Origin: Dasypus novemcinctus
Taxonomy: Eukaryota > Chordata > Mammalia > Cingulata > Dasypodidae
Length of the DNA: 64,000 nt
NCBI RefSeq assembly: GCF_030445035.2
Contig: NC_080694.1
Location: 70,943,147 to 71,007,146, forward strand
Direction: 5' to 3'
The translations under genes were made by a program, and so were the position numbers. The notes beneath the pieces were generated by a model. It had not been told where the DNA came from and did no database searches. It saw only the letters and a list, made by a program, of their open reading frames with translations. Positions 36,641-49,435 of this stretch are shown one piece after another. Within the stretch, counting starts at the first letter, position 1. Each line of letters opens with the position of its first letter.

Positions 36641-37377
36641 TTAGTTAGCTTTCAGATAGTTAACAGCCACCTTTCCCTCAGGCTGGTTAGATTTCTAGCA
36701 GTTTGCTAGAGTCCTGCTGTTTAGGCACCTGTCTCTACTCACCCTCTCTTTAATCTATTTCCTTTCTTTATTTTGGGCTGCTGGGTGTGACAGCTTGCCT
36801 GAGAAGATCCCCCCTCTCCTCACCCCATTGGGGTGAGCTGGCAAAACTCACTGCAATGAAACCACTCTCCACTATCCCAGACCCTCTTCCTCCCAGGGAA
36901 TGTCCCCTCCCACTCAATTCTGATCAGTGAGCCCTGATCACTCAACAAAAGCTTTTCCTTTGGGTTCTTTATCTTTCCAGCACCCACCTAGATGACTCAG
37001 AGCACTTCCCATTCTATATATGTCCAAAGAAGCTCCTTTACATAGATCTCTGCATTCTCTCCTCTTTTTTGTGTTAGAAGGTCAGGCTCTACCTTCCTAC
37101 TTTGGCACCATTTCCTGGAACTCCCAATACTGTCTTGATAGCTTCTTAAATGTTCCATTTTAAAAATATATATGGCAAAATTTTTGTTAATTTATGTGTG
37201 CTGTACATATGTGTGTATACATGCACATATCCATGTACACACACATGGAGTGAAACACGATTGTTGAGGCTCTAAGAACTGATGTACAGACAGCTGAGAA
37301 AGAGGAAATGATAAGAAGTGAACTGTGATATCAAGTGCAAAAGAAGAGAATCACAAATTCATTAACAATTGAAAATT

Positions 37378-37727
37378 CTTGTGGCTTAAACGATTGAGCT
37401 CTGAACTACCATATGGAAGGTCCCGGTTCATTTCCTGATGCCTCTAAGAGTAGATGAGCGAGACAACAAGCTGACACAATGAGCTGGTATGATGGCTGAC
37501 ACAATGAGCAGAAGCAACATGATAGAACAAAAGATGAGGGGGGAAAACATAATGAGTGAGTCAACAAAGCAGGGAGGAGATTTGGCTCAAGCTGTTAAGT
37601 ACATCTGTCTATCATGGGAGACCTCAGGTTTGGTTCCCAGTGTGTCCTGAAAGGAAGACAAGCACACAATGGACAAACAGCAAATGCAAATAATTGGGGG
37701 CAGGGACTGGGAAGAAATAAATAAAGA
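37378..37727 (+). mobile_element. dimeric DAS-type SINE
   Basis: Two tRNA-like heads in tandem: 'ttgtggcttaaacgattgag' (37379) with 'aaggtcccggttcatttc', and 'ggagatttggctcaagctgt' (37573) with 'tcaggtttggttcccag'. Each is followed by a 'gacaacaagc' or 'gacaagcacac' type body, and the element ends in 'aaataaataaagaaat'. A two-headed SINE structure fits a dimeric DAS subtype. Confidence 0.75.
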
Positions 37728-39690
37728 AATGTTTTTAGAAAACGTCAACATTCATATCACAAAGGAAGTCAGCAACATTGATATCACATTCATTCTTGAG
37801 CTTCATTATTTCTCTTTCTGTTTGTATTTTATAAATGATATAAATATATTTATAGAGTTTTATGCAAATACTTTGGATTTAAAGATGTTCAAATAATGGA
37901 GTTGCATGTCCAAATACATTGTGTGTTGAAGTACTTCATTTTACACAAGTAGAAAAACACAGGAACATAGATTCCATCAGATCCCTCCTTCTATGAGATG
38001 CTCTTTCAAGTATGTAGCCAACAGTGAGTAATATTTTTTCCAGGTATGCTGGTCCTGTGGCAGTAAATTGGTTTAAGATTTTGAATGTATGAAAAAATTA
38101 GGCTTAGTCTAAAGAAGGTGGAATGACTAGAACTTAAATTTCCTGGAACAACCCTGAATTTCTTGGCTTTATGGAAATAAGTTAGCATACAAGATAATAA
38201 AAGTCTTTGCCTATAAATTAGTGATACTAATACCATACAACTTGAAATCGTTTCTAAGATTGATCAAAGACAAACACTAATTTAAAAGGTAGAATATTTG
38301 AGCTAAAGATATAAGGTCTGAAATAAAGACTCAGTAACCCCCCATCTCAGGCTGGTCTTCTGGAAGCAGAGCCAGAACCAGGAACTTAAGCTTGGTCATC
38401 TACGTGGGAGGTGTGAGTCTAGGTGCTGAGAGTTCATTATCAATGGGTGTGGGAGATCAAAAATTATGTTATCTTTATGCTAACTTAAGTTATACAAGTT
38501 TGTAAAGTATGAAAGCTATGCTTTGAAAAGAAATATAGCTTTGCCCCAAAGTAAAATGATTGATTTTCCCAGAACGAGAAGCAGGAAATTGTAGGACAAA
38601 ATAGGTACAGAAAGTTATGGAAGATTTATGGAAAGTGAAATTATTTAATATGGTCAGGGCTGACTAAAATGTAATAAGTTAGTTATAATATTTTAAGAAT
38701 TTTCATATCAAACACTATATTCACACAAAAATAGAATTTTGTTTTCTTTCTGTTAAAATAATAAAATTTATTGGTCTGTTTTTAATGAGAGGTTTTAAAG
38801 TTTTTCTTAACTATCTCAGTATTCTGTCTAGAAGACAAAGATTCTATGTCATATCAGAATAATATCTACCTTGATGTTTTCATTAATCTTACCATCCTTT
38901 ATTTTCTCAGATAAAAAGTCTTTTTGCTTTTAAAAGAACTATGTCTTTTCTTATATCATATTAATTTTTATTTACTCTTTTTTTTTGTCATTTTGGTTAA
39001 ACAGGGAACCAAATATTGCTTCACAATGACCCATAATCCTTTTTAACACAATTTTCAAATCTGACATCTTTTGGCATTTTCCTTCCCAAAAGCGAAACTA
39101 AAAGCTATCTTGTTTTAAACTGTTGCAGGAGATTTTACTTTCACTCTGTAGAAAGAATAGTGCTGGAAATAAAGTTGCTTTACTATGCTATGAGTTACAT
39201 GGGAAGTATTATAATAATTAAAAGGGATTTTCTAAACTTCTCTTTGTTGAATTTGTATGGGTTAAAATTCTTCACATAAATATTTAGAGATTGTATAAAA
39301 TTCCTAAAGATTTAAAAATATTCTCACTGTCCATATTATGCCCTGATACTAATGTTCATGATATTAGACAACAGAATAATCCTATTGGTCATAATTTCAG
39401 TTTGTCTATAAAAGGTTACATGTCACAGGAACAATGAAATTTCGTCAGCTACATTATTTTACTATAATGCTTCTCTGAAAGTGCTAGCAGTCAGCTATAA
39501 GTCAGTGCTTCATCTTCAGCAAAAGGGGATTTTCAATGAGAAGAAAGGTAAATATTTAAATTATGTTCTATTTGTCCATTTACATAACCCTAATAAGGAT
39601 GTAAAGGTGGGACAAGGTCAGTTGCCTTGACTGACCAGGTCCATTTAAACACCTTCAAATAGACTTTTTATACAGCTACATATTTTTTTT
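37728..39690. other. no gene recognised
   Basis: AT-rich sequence. 38006-38236 holds a 76-codon minus frame without motifs. 38341-38440 is somewhat richer in GC and may be an old repeat. Nothing else supported. Confidence 0.4.
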
Positions 39691-39985
39691 GAGCATTTAC
39701 TTTTTATTGTATTTTTTTGAAGATACATAGATCACACAAAAAAAAGTTACATTAAAAAATATGAGGTTTCCATATACCCCACACCCCACCCTCTCACTCG
39801 CTCCACACCAACAACCTCCCCATCACTGCGGCACATCCACTGCCCCCAGTGATCACATCCCAGAGCACCTACTATACAGCATGGACAACAGCTCACCTTG
39901 TAGTTCACACCCTCCCCCAGCACACACAATGGACCATGGCAAGGCACATAATGTCTAACATCTGTCCCTCCAATATCATTTAGGA
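39690..39985 (-). mobile_element. 5'-truncated L1 3' end
   Basis: T-rich end, 'gaagatacatagatcacaca', 'gttacattaaaaaatatgag', C-rich part, and 'tttaggacaactccaagtc'. This is the terminal module in antisense, carrying the older-type terminus ('gtgatctatgtatctt' on the sense strand) rather than the younger one. Confidence 0.8.
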
Positions 39986-40440
39986 CAACTCCAAGTCATA
40001 TGAATGTGTCCTTGTTGTTATGTTTTTTCCTTAATGGATAGATGTTTTTCTTTCCCATATGACTACTCTCCTCACAGTAGCTAAGAAATTATTAGACTTC
40101 CCCACCTGGGGAATTCCTGCCATATCTCAAGAAACAGGTACTCCCAATATATGGGAACTATAATCAAGGAGCTTTGCAAAGTCTAAATCTAAGGGCTTCT
40201 ATTTTGAAAAACACAAGTTACCCCCATGAGCTTTTATAAGAGGGAGACCTAGGAAAATAAACTGTGGGATATATAAGCTTTGTCTCATAAAATGGTATGA
40301 GGCAACTTGCTCATAACTAATGAGCCAAGTCCTCAATCTTAAGGCTTGTGCATAAGAGCAATTTATGTATTCATATAAATTATATATAAATTTATTTAAA
40401 AATTTATAAAAATATTTTTCTTGGATATTTTATTTTTTAA
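39986..40440. repeat. unidentified repeat-like segment
   Basis: The part 40080-40340 ('ccacctggggaattcctgcc', 'atcaaggagctttgcaaagt', 'atgaggcaacttgctcat') looks like an old interspersed element by its style, but no family could be named. It then runs into AT-rich DNA before L1 copy 3. Confidence 0.3.
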
Positions 40441-40559
40441 AAGGTTTCTTTTTTATTTTAAGTTTTAAAAATTTTAGCCACTTAAAACTAGTATATCACC
40501 TGCAGAGGGCAGGCTGTAGGGTGGCTGATGTACACCAGCAGCCTGAGAAACTCCTTAGG

Positions 40560-41070
40560 CACATAAAGGGAAAGCTGTTTCTTATTGGTTGTTTTGTTGT
40601 TGTTCTTGTTGCGACTGCTGTTTTGTTTCTTGTTTTTGTGTTTGTATTTCCTTTGTTGTCTGCCCCGATTTTTTATCTTTTACTGATTTTTTCTACCTAT
40701 GTCATTTTTTCTTTTTTTCTTTTTCTATTTTCTGTTTTCCATTGTTTGTCATTTATCCCACCTCTTTCTGTTTGGTCTTCAATTTATTACATGTATTTGA
40801 CTCTTTCACTCTTCTTTTTAAAATCAATTTTCTTTCCTTATTTTCTACTTTTTCCTTTTTTTCTTTCCTTTTCTTCTCATTATTCGGATGTTTTAACTCA
40901 TACTAAATTTATTTATTGATTTTGTTTCTTATTTGATTTTTTTCTATTCCATTTTTAAAATCTTATTCCTCTGTGCTTCTTATATTTTTTACTCAGGTTA
41001 ATTATTTATTTTCCTAGGACTTGTATGGCTTCTCTTCTATATTTTTAAATTATGATTACTATTATTCTTT
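40560..41070 (+). promoter_or_regulatory. polypyrimidine leader upstream of L1 ORF1
   Basis: About 500 bp of T- and C-rich sequence directly before ORF1 in L1 copy 3. It is the counterpart of 35870-36350 in copy 2. The 132- and 105-codon frames here are low-complexity Phe/Ser/Leu chance frames. Confidence 0.7.
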
Positions 41071-41210
41071 TATCTTCTTATCATTTCCATTTCCCTGGTC
41101 ATAATTACTTTTTCAAGGGGACATAGACAAAAGCATGGAAATAGAATAAGAGGAACCAAGTGTCAAAGTGAAATCTTAGAACACACAAAAACAGCAAAAT
41201 AAACACTAGA

Positions 41211-42810
41211 GTGAAAAGACAAGCTAAAAAACCAAATAAACCCATCAAGATAAACAGATGCCTAGATATCTACAAAAAAATTACAAACCATACTAAGGAA
41301 CAGGAAGACATGGCCCAGTTTAAACAACAAAGTAAAAAACAGGAGGAGATGGAGAACATGGAACAACTAATCAAACATGTCCAAACAAATATCATGAATC
41401 AACTTAATGAAGTAAAGGAAAAGATTAAGGATATTAAAAAGACCCTGGGAGAAGATACCAAAGAACTTTTAAATATACATTAAAAGATAATGGATATGAT
41501 GGTGATGAATGGCACCACACAAGAAATTAAATATGTACTGGAAGCATACAACTGTATATTTGAACATGCATAGGAAAGAATTAGTGCCTTGGAAAACAGT
41601 ATATCTAAAATCAGACAGATAGTACAACAGATACATTAAAAGTTAGAAAAAAATCAAGCAGGGACTAAAATTACAAAACAAAACACACAAACGTATGCAT
41701 TATTGGCATCCCAGAGGGAGCAGAGAAGAGAAAGAGGGCAGAAGGAGTGTTGGAGGAAATAATGACTGAAAATTTCCCAAATATATTGAGATACATGGAT
41801 GTACATATACAGGAAGCACAGCATGCCACACACAGTATAAATATTAACAGTCACACACCAAGACAGACGCTTGTGAAATTGTACAATGCTTAAGACAAAG
41901 AGAGAATAGTGAAGGCAGCAAGAGAAAAGAGATCCCAAGGGAAGTACAATAAGATTGACGATTTCTCACCTGAAACCATGGAGGCAAGAAGGCAGTGGTA
42001 AAACATAGCTAAGGTACTAAAAGAAAAAACTTCCCACAAAGAATTCTCTATTCAGAAAAGCTGCTATTCAAAAATGATGGGGAGTTGTTGCAAGTCCGTT
42101 GAGGCTCAGGGCCTGGCTGTCACATGGTCAGTCCAGAGAGTCAGGTCTCCTGAGCATACACCAACCCCAGCACCAACTACAGGTCTGGTAAAAGTAACAG
42201 AAGAGAAATGTGTAGAAAAGTCGCATCTGAGTCTAACTCCATCACACCCAGGAACACAGGCTCCAAAGTAGGGTCAACAGACATGTCAATGAACTCCAGA
42301 GCCATATGCCATGGCCATAGAATATGTAGGTCTCTGTAGCCCTCAGGAGATGTGGAGAAAGTAGCCACGGTAGCTGTTGAGGGTAGGGAGAGGAAGAAAA
42401 AATGTGATGTGGGGGCATTTTCAGAACTTGGAGTTGTCCTGGGTGGTACTGCAGGAACAGATGCTGGACAATGTATGTCTTGCCATGGCCCACTGGGTGG
42501 ACTCAGAGAGAGTGTAAACTACAATGTAAACATTTATCCATGTGTGCAGCAGTGCTCCGAAAGTATTCACCAAATGCAATGAATGTTCCATGATGACGAA
42601 AGAGGTTGTTGATATCAGAGGAGTGGGGTGAAGAGGGTGAGGGGTATATGAGGACCTCATATTTTTTAATATAACATTTAAAAAAATAAAGAGAAGAAAG
42701 AAAAAATGAGGGGGAGTTCAAAATATTCACATATCAACAGAAATTAAGAGAGTTTGTCAATAAGAAACCTACCCTTCAAGAAATACTAAAGGGATTTCTT
42801 CAGGTTTAAG
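41211..42810 (+). pseudogene. L1 ORF1 remnant, interrupted
   Basis: The 90-codon opening (41211-41483) reads through QEDMAQFKQQSKKQEEMENM and VQTNIMNQLNEVKEKIKDIK, a coiled coil matching ORF1 of L1 copy 1. Stops follow. Central sequence to 42065 includes the conserved region before 'gaattctctattcagaaaag'. A 616-bp L1 3' end (42087-42702) is inserted, after which ORF1 C-terminal sequence resumes to about 42810. Confidence 0.75.
42087..42702 (+). mobile_element. 5'-truncated L1 3' end inserted in L1 ORF1
   Basis: Same-orientation insertion of the terminal module: 'gttgaggctcagggcctggc', 'aacccc', 'tgccatggcccactgggtgg', and the end 'tatttttttaatataacatt' with an A-rich tail. It is flanked by near-identical 17-bp repeats, 'aaaaatgatggggagtt' (42070-42086) and 'aaaaatgagggggagtt' (about 42703-42717), the duplicated ORF1 target. 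An internal deletion near 42350 removes part of the module. Confidence 0.88.
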
Positions 42811-42934
42811 GGAAATGACAGGAACAAAATGGTTGGAGAAGAATATAAGAATAACTAAAATGATAAAAGAGAAATAAAAACAAGATATGGCATACATAAA
42901 CCTAAAGAAAATATGGCTAATGTAAGTAAATCCA

Positions 42935-45900
42935 TGACAGTAATAACATTGAATGTTAATGTCTAAAATACTCTGACTCTGATGAACAGATTGGCAGAAT
43001 GGATAAGGACAGGAACCACCTATATTCTGTCTACAAAAAACACACCTTAGACCCAGGGGTGCATGGAGGCCAAATGTGAATGGTTGGAACACAATTTTAC
43101 TTGCAAACAATAACCAAAAAAGAGCAGGACTTGCTATACTGATATTGGAGAAAATGACTTTAAATAGAAAATTATTATAAGAGGCAAAGAATGACATATT
43201 AATAAAAGTTGAAATCTATCAGAAGAAAGAACAATCATAAACATTTATGCACCTAACCATGGTGCCTCAAAATACATGAGGCAAACTGGAAAAACTAGGT
43301 CAAGAAATAGATACCTCTACAATTAAAGTGGGGGACTTTAATACACCATTATCACCCTTAGACAGAAAATCTTGACAGAGAATCAATAAAGAAACAAACA
43401 CATTGAATAATACATTAAAGGATCTGGACCTAATAGATATGTACAGAACATTATACCCAAATACAATACGATATACATTAGTCTCAACTGCACATGGTCT
43501 TTATCCTGGATAGTCCACATGCTAGACCACAGAAAAACTCTCAATGAACTCAGAAAGATTGAAGTTATACAATGATTTATTTGACCACAATAGAAAGAAG
43601 CTGTAAATCAATGAGTCAAAGAAGCAGATAAGGAAAAAATAATGGCAGTTAACAGCACAGAGTTAGAAAATTTGTGGTTCAAGGAAGAAATTGCAAAAGA
43701 AATCAAATTCTACCTTGAAATGAATGAAAATGACAACAAAAAATGGCAAAACATACAGGATTCATCAAAAAGTGTACTGAGGGGGAAATTCATAGCCATA
43801 AATGCCTATATTAAAAAAAAGAAGAAGAAAGAGCTAAAATCAAAGACCTAACTCCATATCTGGAGGAACTAGATAAAGGACAACAAATTAACCCCAAAGA
43901 GACCAGAAAGAAGGAAATAACAAATATTAGACCAGAGCTAAATGAAATTGAAAATAAGACAGCACTAGAAAAAATATACAAACCCAAAAGCTGGTTCACA
44001 GAGAAGATTAATAAAATTGACAAACTCTAAGATAAACTAACAGAGAAATCCATATAATAAGAAATGAGGAAGGGGATATCACCATTGACCCCACTGAAAT
44101 AAAGAGTATCATAAAAGGATATTTTTAAAAATTGTACACCAATAAGATGGCTAATTTAGAAGAAATGAACAAATTCCTAGAAATAAACAAGCAACCTACA
44201 TTGAAAAAAAGAAATTCATGAACTAAACAGACCAAACATTAGTAAAGAGATTGAATATGTTATCAAAAGAAGCTTCCCAACTAAGAAGAACCTGGGACCA
44301 GATGGCTTCACAGGTGAATTCTATGAAACATTCCAGAAACAACTAACACCAATCCTACTTAAACTCTTCCAAAAACTGAACTGAAGGGCGTTCATAACTC
44401 TATGATGCCAACATCACCCTAATACCAAAGCCAAACAAAGACATGATGAGAAAAGAAAACTGTAGACCAAACTTTCTATTGAATCTAAATGCTAAAATCT
44501 TCAACGAAATACTTGATAATCATATCTGACAATACATCAAACAAATTAAATACCATGACCACATGGGCTTCATCCCTTCTATGGAAGGCTGGTTCAACAT
44601 AAGAGAATCAATCAATGTAATATAGTACATAAACAGATCAAAAGAAAAAAGCAACATGATAATTTCTATAGATGCAGAAAAAGCATTCAAGAAAATACAG
44701 CAGCCTTCCTTGTTAAGAGCAATTCAAAAGAAAGGAATAGAAGGAAACTTCCTCAACCTGATAAATGGAATATATGAAAAACACACAGCTAACATCATAC
44801 TCAATGGTGAAATCCTAAAAGCTTTCCCTCTGAGATCTGGAACAAGACAAGCACGCCCACTGTCATCACTCATATTTAAACATTGTGTTAGAATTTATTA
44901 TCCAAGCACTTAGGCAAGAAAAAGATATAAAAAACGTTCATTATTTGCAGATGACATTATCCTATACCTTAAAAGCCTTGAGAAATCTACAACAAAGCTT
45001 CCAGGGTTTACAAATGAGTTCAGTAAAGTATAGGTTATAAGATTGATGTGCAAAAATTGTAGCATTTCTGTAAAACAATGATGAGCAATGTGAGGAGGAA
45101 ATCAAGAAAAAATTCCCATTTACAATAGCAACTAAAAGAGTCAAATACATTGGAATAAACTTAACTAAAGGTGTAAATGATGGTATGCAGAAAACTACAC
45201 AAACTGTTAAAGGAAATCAAAGAAGACCTAACTAAATGGAAGAATATTCCCTGTTCATGGATAAGAAGACTAAACATCACTAAGATGTCTATTCTACCCA
45301 TACTGATTTACAGATTTAATGCAATCCCAATAAAAATTACCACAGTACTTTTTACTGGAAAAGCTAACTATGATATTTATTTGAAAGTGCAAGGGGCCCT
45401 GAATGCAAAGGACACATTGAAAAAGAAAAATGAAATTGGAGGATTCGTACTACCTGACTTTAAAAGACACTACAAATCTACAAGGGTCAAAACCACACGT
45501 TATTGGCACAAGAATAGATATACTGAGCAATGGAACTAAAATGAGAGGTCTGATATAGATGCTTGCATATACAGTCAAATGATATCAGACAAGACCACCA
45601 AGCCCATTGTACTGTTAGCAAATGGCCTCTTAAACAAATGGTGCTTGAAGAACTAGATATCCATATCCAATGAATGAGAGTGGAACACCATCTCTCACAG
45701 TATACAAAAATTATTTCAAGATGGATCAAAGATCTAAATAGTCCTATAACACTATAAAGATCTTTGAAGCTAATGTAGGGAAGGATCTCATTTTAGGAAA
45801 TGGTTTCATGAACTTTACACCCAAAGCATGAGCAATGAAAGAAAAAGTAGAAAAAAAGGACCTCCTCAAAACTAAAACATTTTGCAAATCAATGGAGCTT

Positions 45901-46660
45901 GTCAAGAAAGTGAAAAGGTAGCCTATTCAATGGGAGAAAATATTTAGTAATTATATATCTCATAGGGGCATAATATCCAGCATATAAAAAAAAATCCTGA
46001 ACCTTAAAAATAAAAAGACAAACAACCCATTTAAAAAATGGGCAAGTGATTAGAATAGACACTTCTCCAAAGAAGAAACACAGATGGCTAAAAAACACAT
46101 TAAAAGATGTTCAACTTCACTAGCTGTTAGGGAAATGTAAATCAAAAGCACAATGAGATATCAACCATGAGACTTGTGGCTATTAAAAAACAGAGGGCCA
46201 TAAATGTTTGTGAGGATGTGAATGAATGGGGGCCCTTATCCTCTGTTGGCAGGAATGCAAAATGTTGTCAGCATTTGTGGAGGACAGTTTGGCCATTCCT
46301 CAGGAAGTTAACTATAGAACTGCCATATGATCCAGTAATCCCACTGCTGGGAACCAGAAGAATTTAATACAGAGACATGACCAGATATATACACACCAGT
46401 GTTCATAACAGGATTAATAAGTATTGCCCAAACTTGGAAACAACCCAAATGTCCATCGACAGATGAATGGATAAACAAATTGTGGTATATAATTACAATG
46501 GAATAATACTCAGCTGTAAGAAAGACTATGGTATTAACACAGGATAACATGGATGAACCTTGAAGACATTATGTTGAGTGAAGCAAGCCAGGCACTGAAG
46601 GACAAATATTACATGACTTCACTGATAAGAAATAAGGAAATTGAGCAAACTCACAGTTAG
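42935..46660 (+). pseudogene. L1 ORF2 remnant
   Basis: Endonuclease, RT and C-terminal segments occur in order with many stops and shifts. 43642-43851 is the linker after the endonuclease. 44656-44913 has [19 protein letters not shown] and [13 protein letters not shown] (RT palm), and the FADD box region is near 44945-44970. 45177-45539 has [20 protein letters not shown]. The C-terminus near 46167-46367 has LPYDPVIPLLGTRRI. The frame ends around 46625-46660 in 'gacaaatattacatgacttc', as in the young L1 at 61774. Clearly inactive. Confidence 0.85.
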
Positions 46661-46708
46661 AGTCTGTACAGAGACAGAAAGTTAGAGTCTGTACAGGAGA
46701 CAGAAAGG
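46657..46708 (+). repeat. short tandem duplication, about 25 bp x 2
   Basis: 'gttagagtctgtacag' followed by 'agacagaaa' occurs twice in a row at the start of the 3' UTR of L1 copy 3, the second time with one extra base. It is a private duplication of this copy as far as can be seen. Confidence 0.85.
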
Positions 46709-47640
46709 GAAAAGAAGCTTATGAGCCAATGCCCAGATGGACAAAATCTATGAAGAGGTGGAAGGGTATAGTTGTGCAGTGGATGGGCATGACCATGATG
46801 CTGTTTCGAGATGTTCATAGGGTTGGGAGACTGAGTTGTACTGTAAATGGGAATGGGAAAGGGTTGGGGGAGGGACCAGGTAAACACCGGGGATTTGCAG
46901 GTATGTGACTGAAACTACAATGTTGAGATTTTTTTTTTTGGCAATATGGCAGGGTAGGATTATGAATTTAAGATTTTGGGTGAGGGGGGCATCCAAGAGA
47001 GGGCACGCCTGGGGGAGGCTTCTAGGGACGGTGTGAGTGTTCATCTTCTCATAGTATGTTGTATCAGTGGGTGGAGACCCACATAATGAGCAGGAAGGTG
47101 TTTGACTCCCATTGCGGGAAGTCCTGCTGCATTCTCAAATAGAGGAGTGGGAGTCTCTTGAGAGCATAGGCAGTGCCTAATAGGGGAGAAAAGGCCAGTA
47201 TGTCTAGCCCTCCATGTTGTTTCAGGTAACCATGAATCTAGCTCTTCATGGAGTGAAGCACTGTGGTTCCTGTGGGCCCCAAGGGGAGGGGCAGGGAGGA
47301 AGAGAATAGATGCAACATGAGGCATTTAGGGGGGCAATAGAAGTGTTCTACATGATCTTGCAATGATGGATACAGGCCATGTTAAATTTCATCAAAATTT
47401 ATAAAAGTGTATGGTCCAAAATGTAAACCATAATGTAAATCATTGACCACGGTTAGCAGCAATGTTTCAATATTCATACATCCATTGTAACAAATGTCCC
47501 ATCCACTTGTGAAATGTTATTAATATGGGAAACGGGTAAAAGGGAAAGATGTTGGGTAGAACAGAATTCCCTGTATTCTGTATGTGGCTTTTCTGTAACC
47601 TAAAGTTTCTTCAAAGACAACATGTGAAAAATTCTCCTTG
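46660..47640 (+). mobile_element. L1 copy 3, 3' UTR inner module
   Basis: From the ORF2 end to an L1-3'-end-like terminus: 'aaccataatgtaaatcattg', 'ggttagcagcaatgtttcaa', 'tgtaacctaaagtttcttc'. It includes a G-rich stretch (46855-47300). In most L1s this would be the end of the element, but here another module follows. Confidence 0.75.
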
Positions 47641-47789
47641 GGGAATAAACAGAAGAAAATTTCACTGTACATACAACATGACAGATCTTACAGTGATGTA
47701 AGTCAAGATGTTAAACATTTTTAAATTTTATGTTTTTTAATTTTATTATTCCAAAATTTTAAAATTTTATTTTATTTATTATTTTTAAA

Positions 47790-49435
47790 ATCTTGATTTT
47801 TATTTCATTTTCTTATTAATGGTAGTTGATTATTTTCTTCACTTCATATTTGGAATAGTTTTGGATCACAGAGAGTTTACAACTGCGGCAGGGTTGGATC
47901 ATTTGGGTAGGGTGTCAGTGATGGGCATGCATGGGAAGAGGTTCACTTGTGATATACCTAAAAGGCATATGAATGTGTTCAAGTGTTCATGCAACATTGC
48001 CACGGTGGGTGAAGAGTGACACTATAACTGAAAGAATATTGAATTATCATCCTACGAAGCTCTGCCACATTCTCTAACAGAACAGTAAGAATCGCCCGAG
48101 TAGGGGCAGTGACTAGTGAGGAAGGATGGACAATTGATGGGTCCCCGATATTGATGAATGTACTTATGAGCCTTTACTTTTGAAACTGAAATTTAACTTA
48201 ATATTACAGGGTGCCTAATACTTATCTCCTGAGTGCCTCCTTCTCGCTCAAATGTGACTTCCTTCTAAGCCAAACTCAGCATATAAATGCATTACCTTCC
48301 CCCCAGCATAAAACATGACTCAAAAGGGTGAGCCTCCCTGGCAGTGAGGGTTTAGTACCGAGCACCAACTAGCCATGCACCTGGAAAAAGACCTTGACCA
48401 ACTCGGTGAAAGGGTAAAGACAAATGAGTTTAGTCTTATGGCTAAGAGACTTCAAAGTGAGTTGGGAGGTAATTCCAGAGGTTACACTTACGCACATCTC
48501 AGCAGGATCTCATAGAGTACCAAAGTCAAAATTGCCTCAAATAGTGGAGACATCCAGACACTATAGGCAGGGCAGATGGCTTGGAGTCTGGTGCTTTGCC
48601 AGTGGGCTCTTCTTAGAAATTTATGCTCTCAAGTATGACAGAGTTGGACTCATTTGTCACTACACATGGCTATTCTGCCCCTTCTAATTGAACCTAAAAT
48701 TAGTGCTAGAGTTGTGAGGTATATATAAAAAGGAAATCTTTGGTCTGTTCATGTGCCAGCTGGACCCTGAATCTCATTGGAATTGCAACAACTACTCTCC
48801 AGTTCGTTGGACTCACCTAAGACAACTAACAGAATGATGATGGACAATGGCCATCCCAAGGAACAGAGGGAGTCTGCAATTGTAAGCAAGACAGTCCCAT
48901 TCATTTGCCACACAGGATATAAGCCCCCTCTCAAAAAGAGGCAGATTAGGCATTACCATCTCAGAATCCTCAGGATTAGGGAATGAATGATGGACTAGAA
49001 AAGACATGTTGATATTCTACTATAGACTCATTATTGTGATTTTAGCAATGGATATGGAGGCATGTCACTGGAGATTCTGAGAGTAGGGAGAGGGAAAAAC
49101 AAGTGCAATATGGGGACATTTGGGGGGCTTGGAAATTGTCCTGAATGACATTGCAATGACAGATACAAGTCATTTTATATCTTGTAATAACCTCCAAAAT
49201 TGTGTGAGCAAGAGTGTTAATTACACTGTAAATTCTAATTCACACTTAGTGGCAATGCTCCAAAATGTGTTTATCAATTGTAAGAAATGTATCACACTAA
49301 TTAAAAACGTTGTTAATGTGGGAAAATGTGTGAGGGGTTTGGAGCAGGTTATATGGGAATCCCATATATTTATTATGTAATATTTATGTACTAAGTATCT
49401 TTAAAAAATAAAATGTGTATTTAAAATAAATAAAT
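47790..49435 (+). mobile_element. L1 copy 3, 3' UTR terminal module
   Basis: About 1.65 kb matching 30755-32400 (reversed). It ends in an A-rich tail (49405-49443). Internal landmarks: 'gccaaactcagcatataaat', 'ctgaatctcattggaattgc', 'gggaatcccatatatttatt'. Several insertions in the window (1724, 9545, 21875, 27690, 39690, 42087, 54880) are truncated copies of this module, which shows that it is the true 3' end. Confidence 0.8.

Larger units (their letters stand above)
30755..37135 (-). mobile_element. L1 retrotransposon, near full length, decayed (copy 2)
   Basis: Minus-strand L1 with, from 5' to 3' (right to left), a 5' UTR (about 35700-37135), ORF1 remnant (about 34950-35700), ORF2 remnant lacking the RT (about 33300-34755), and a two-module 3' UTR (32540-33290, then 30755-32400). 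The arrangement and junction match L1 copy 3 on the plus strand, which shows that the two 3' modules belong to one element. The 5' end near 37115 contains 'tttggcaccatttcctgg', a typical position for an L1 start. Frameshifts, stops and a large internal deletion make it inactive. Confidence 0.8.
40440..49435 (+). mobile_element. L1 retrotransposon, near full length, decayed (copy 3)
   Basis: Plus-strand L1: partial 5' UTR with polypyrimidine leader (about 40440-41200), ORF1 remnant (41211-42810, with an inserted L1 end), ORF2 remnant (42935-46660), 3' UTR inner module (46660-47640), AT-rich junction (47640-47790) and terminal module (47790-49435) ending in 'aataaataaatagataaaa'. The 5' part shares 'gcaggctgtagggtgg' (40510) with the 5' UTR of copy 2 ('gcaggctgcaaggtg', minus strand near 36425). 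Many stops. Its 3' end abuts duplication copy 2. Confidence 0.85.

Noticed and set aside
40521-40919. 132- and 105-codon frames rich in Phe/Ser/Leu that look like membrane proteins
   Set aside because: Translation of the polypyrimidine leader of L1 copy 3; low complexity. The same applies to the minus frames at 35992-36320.
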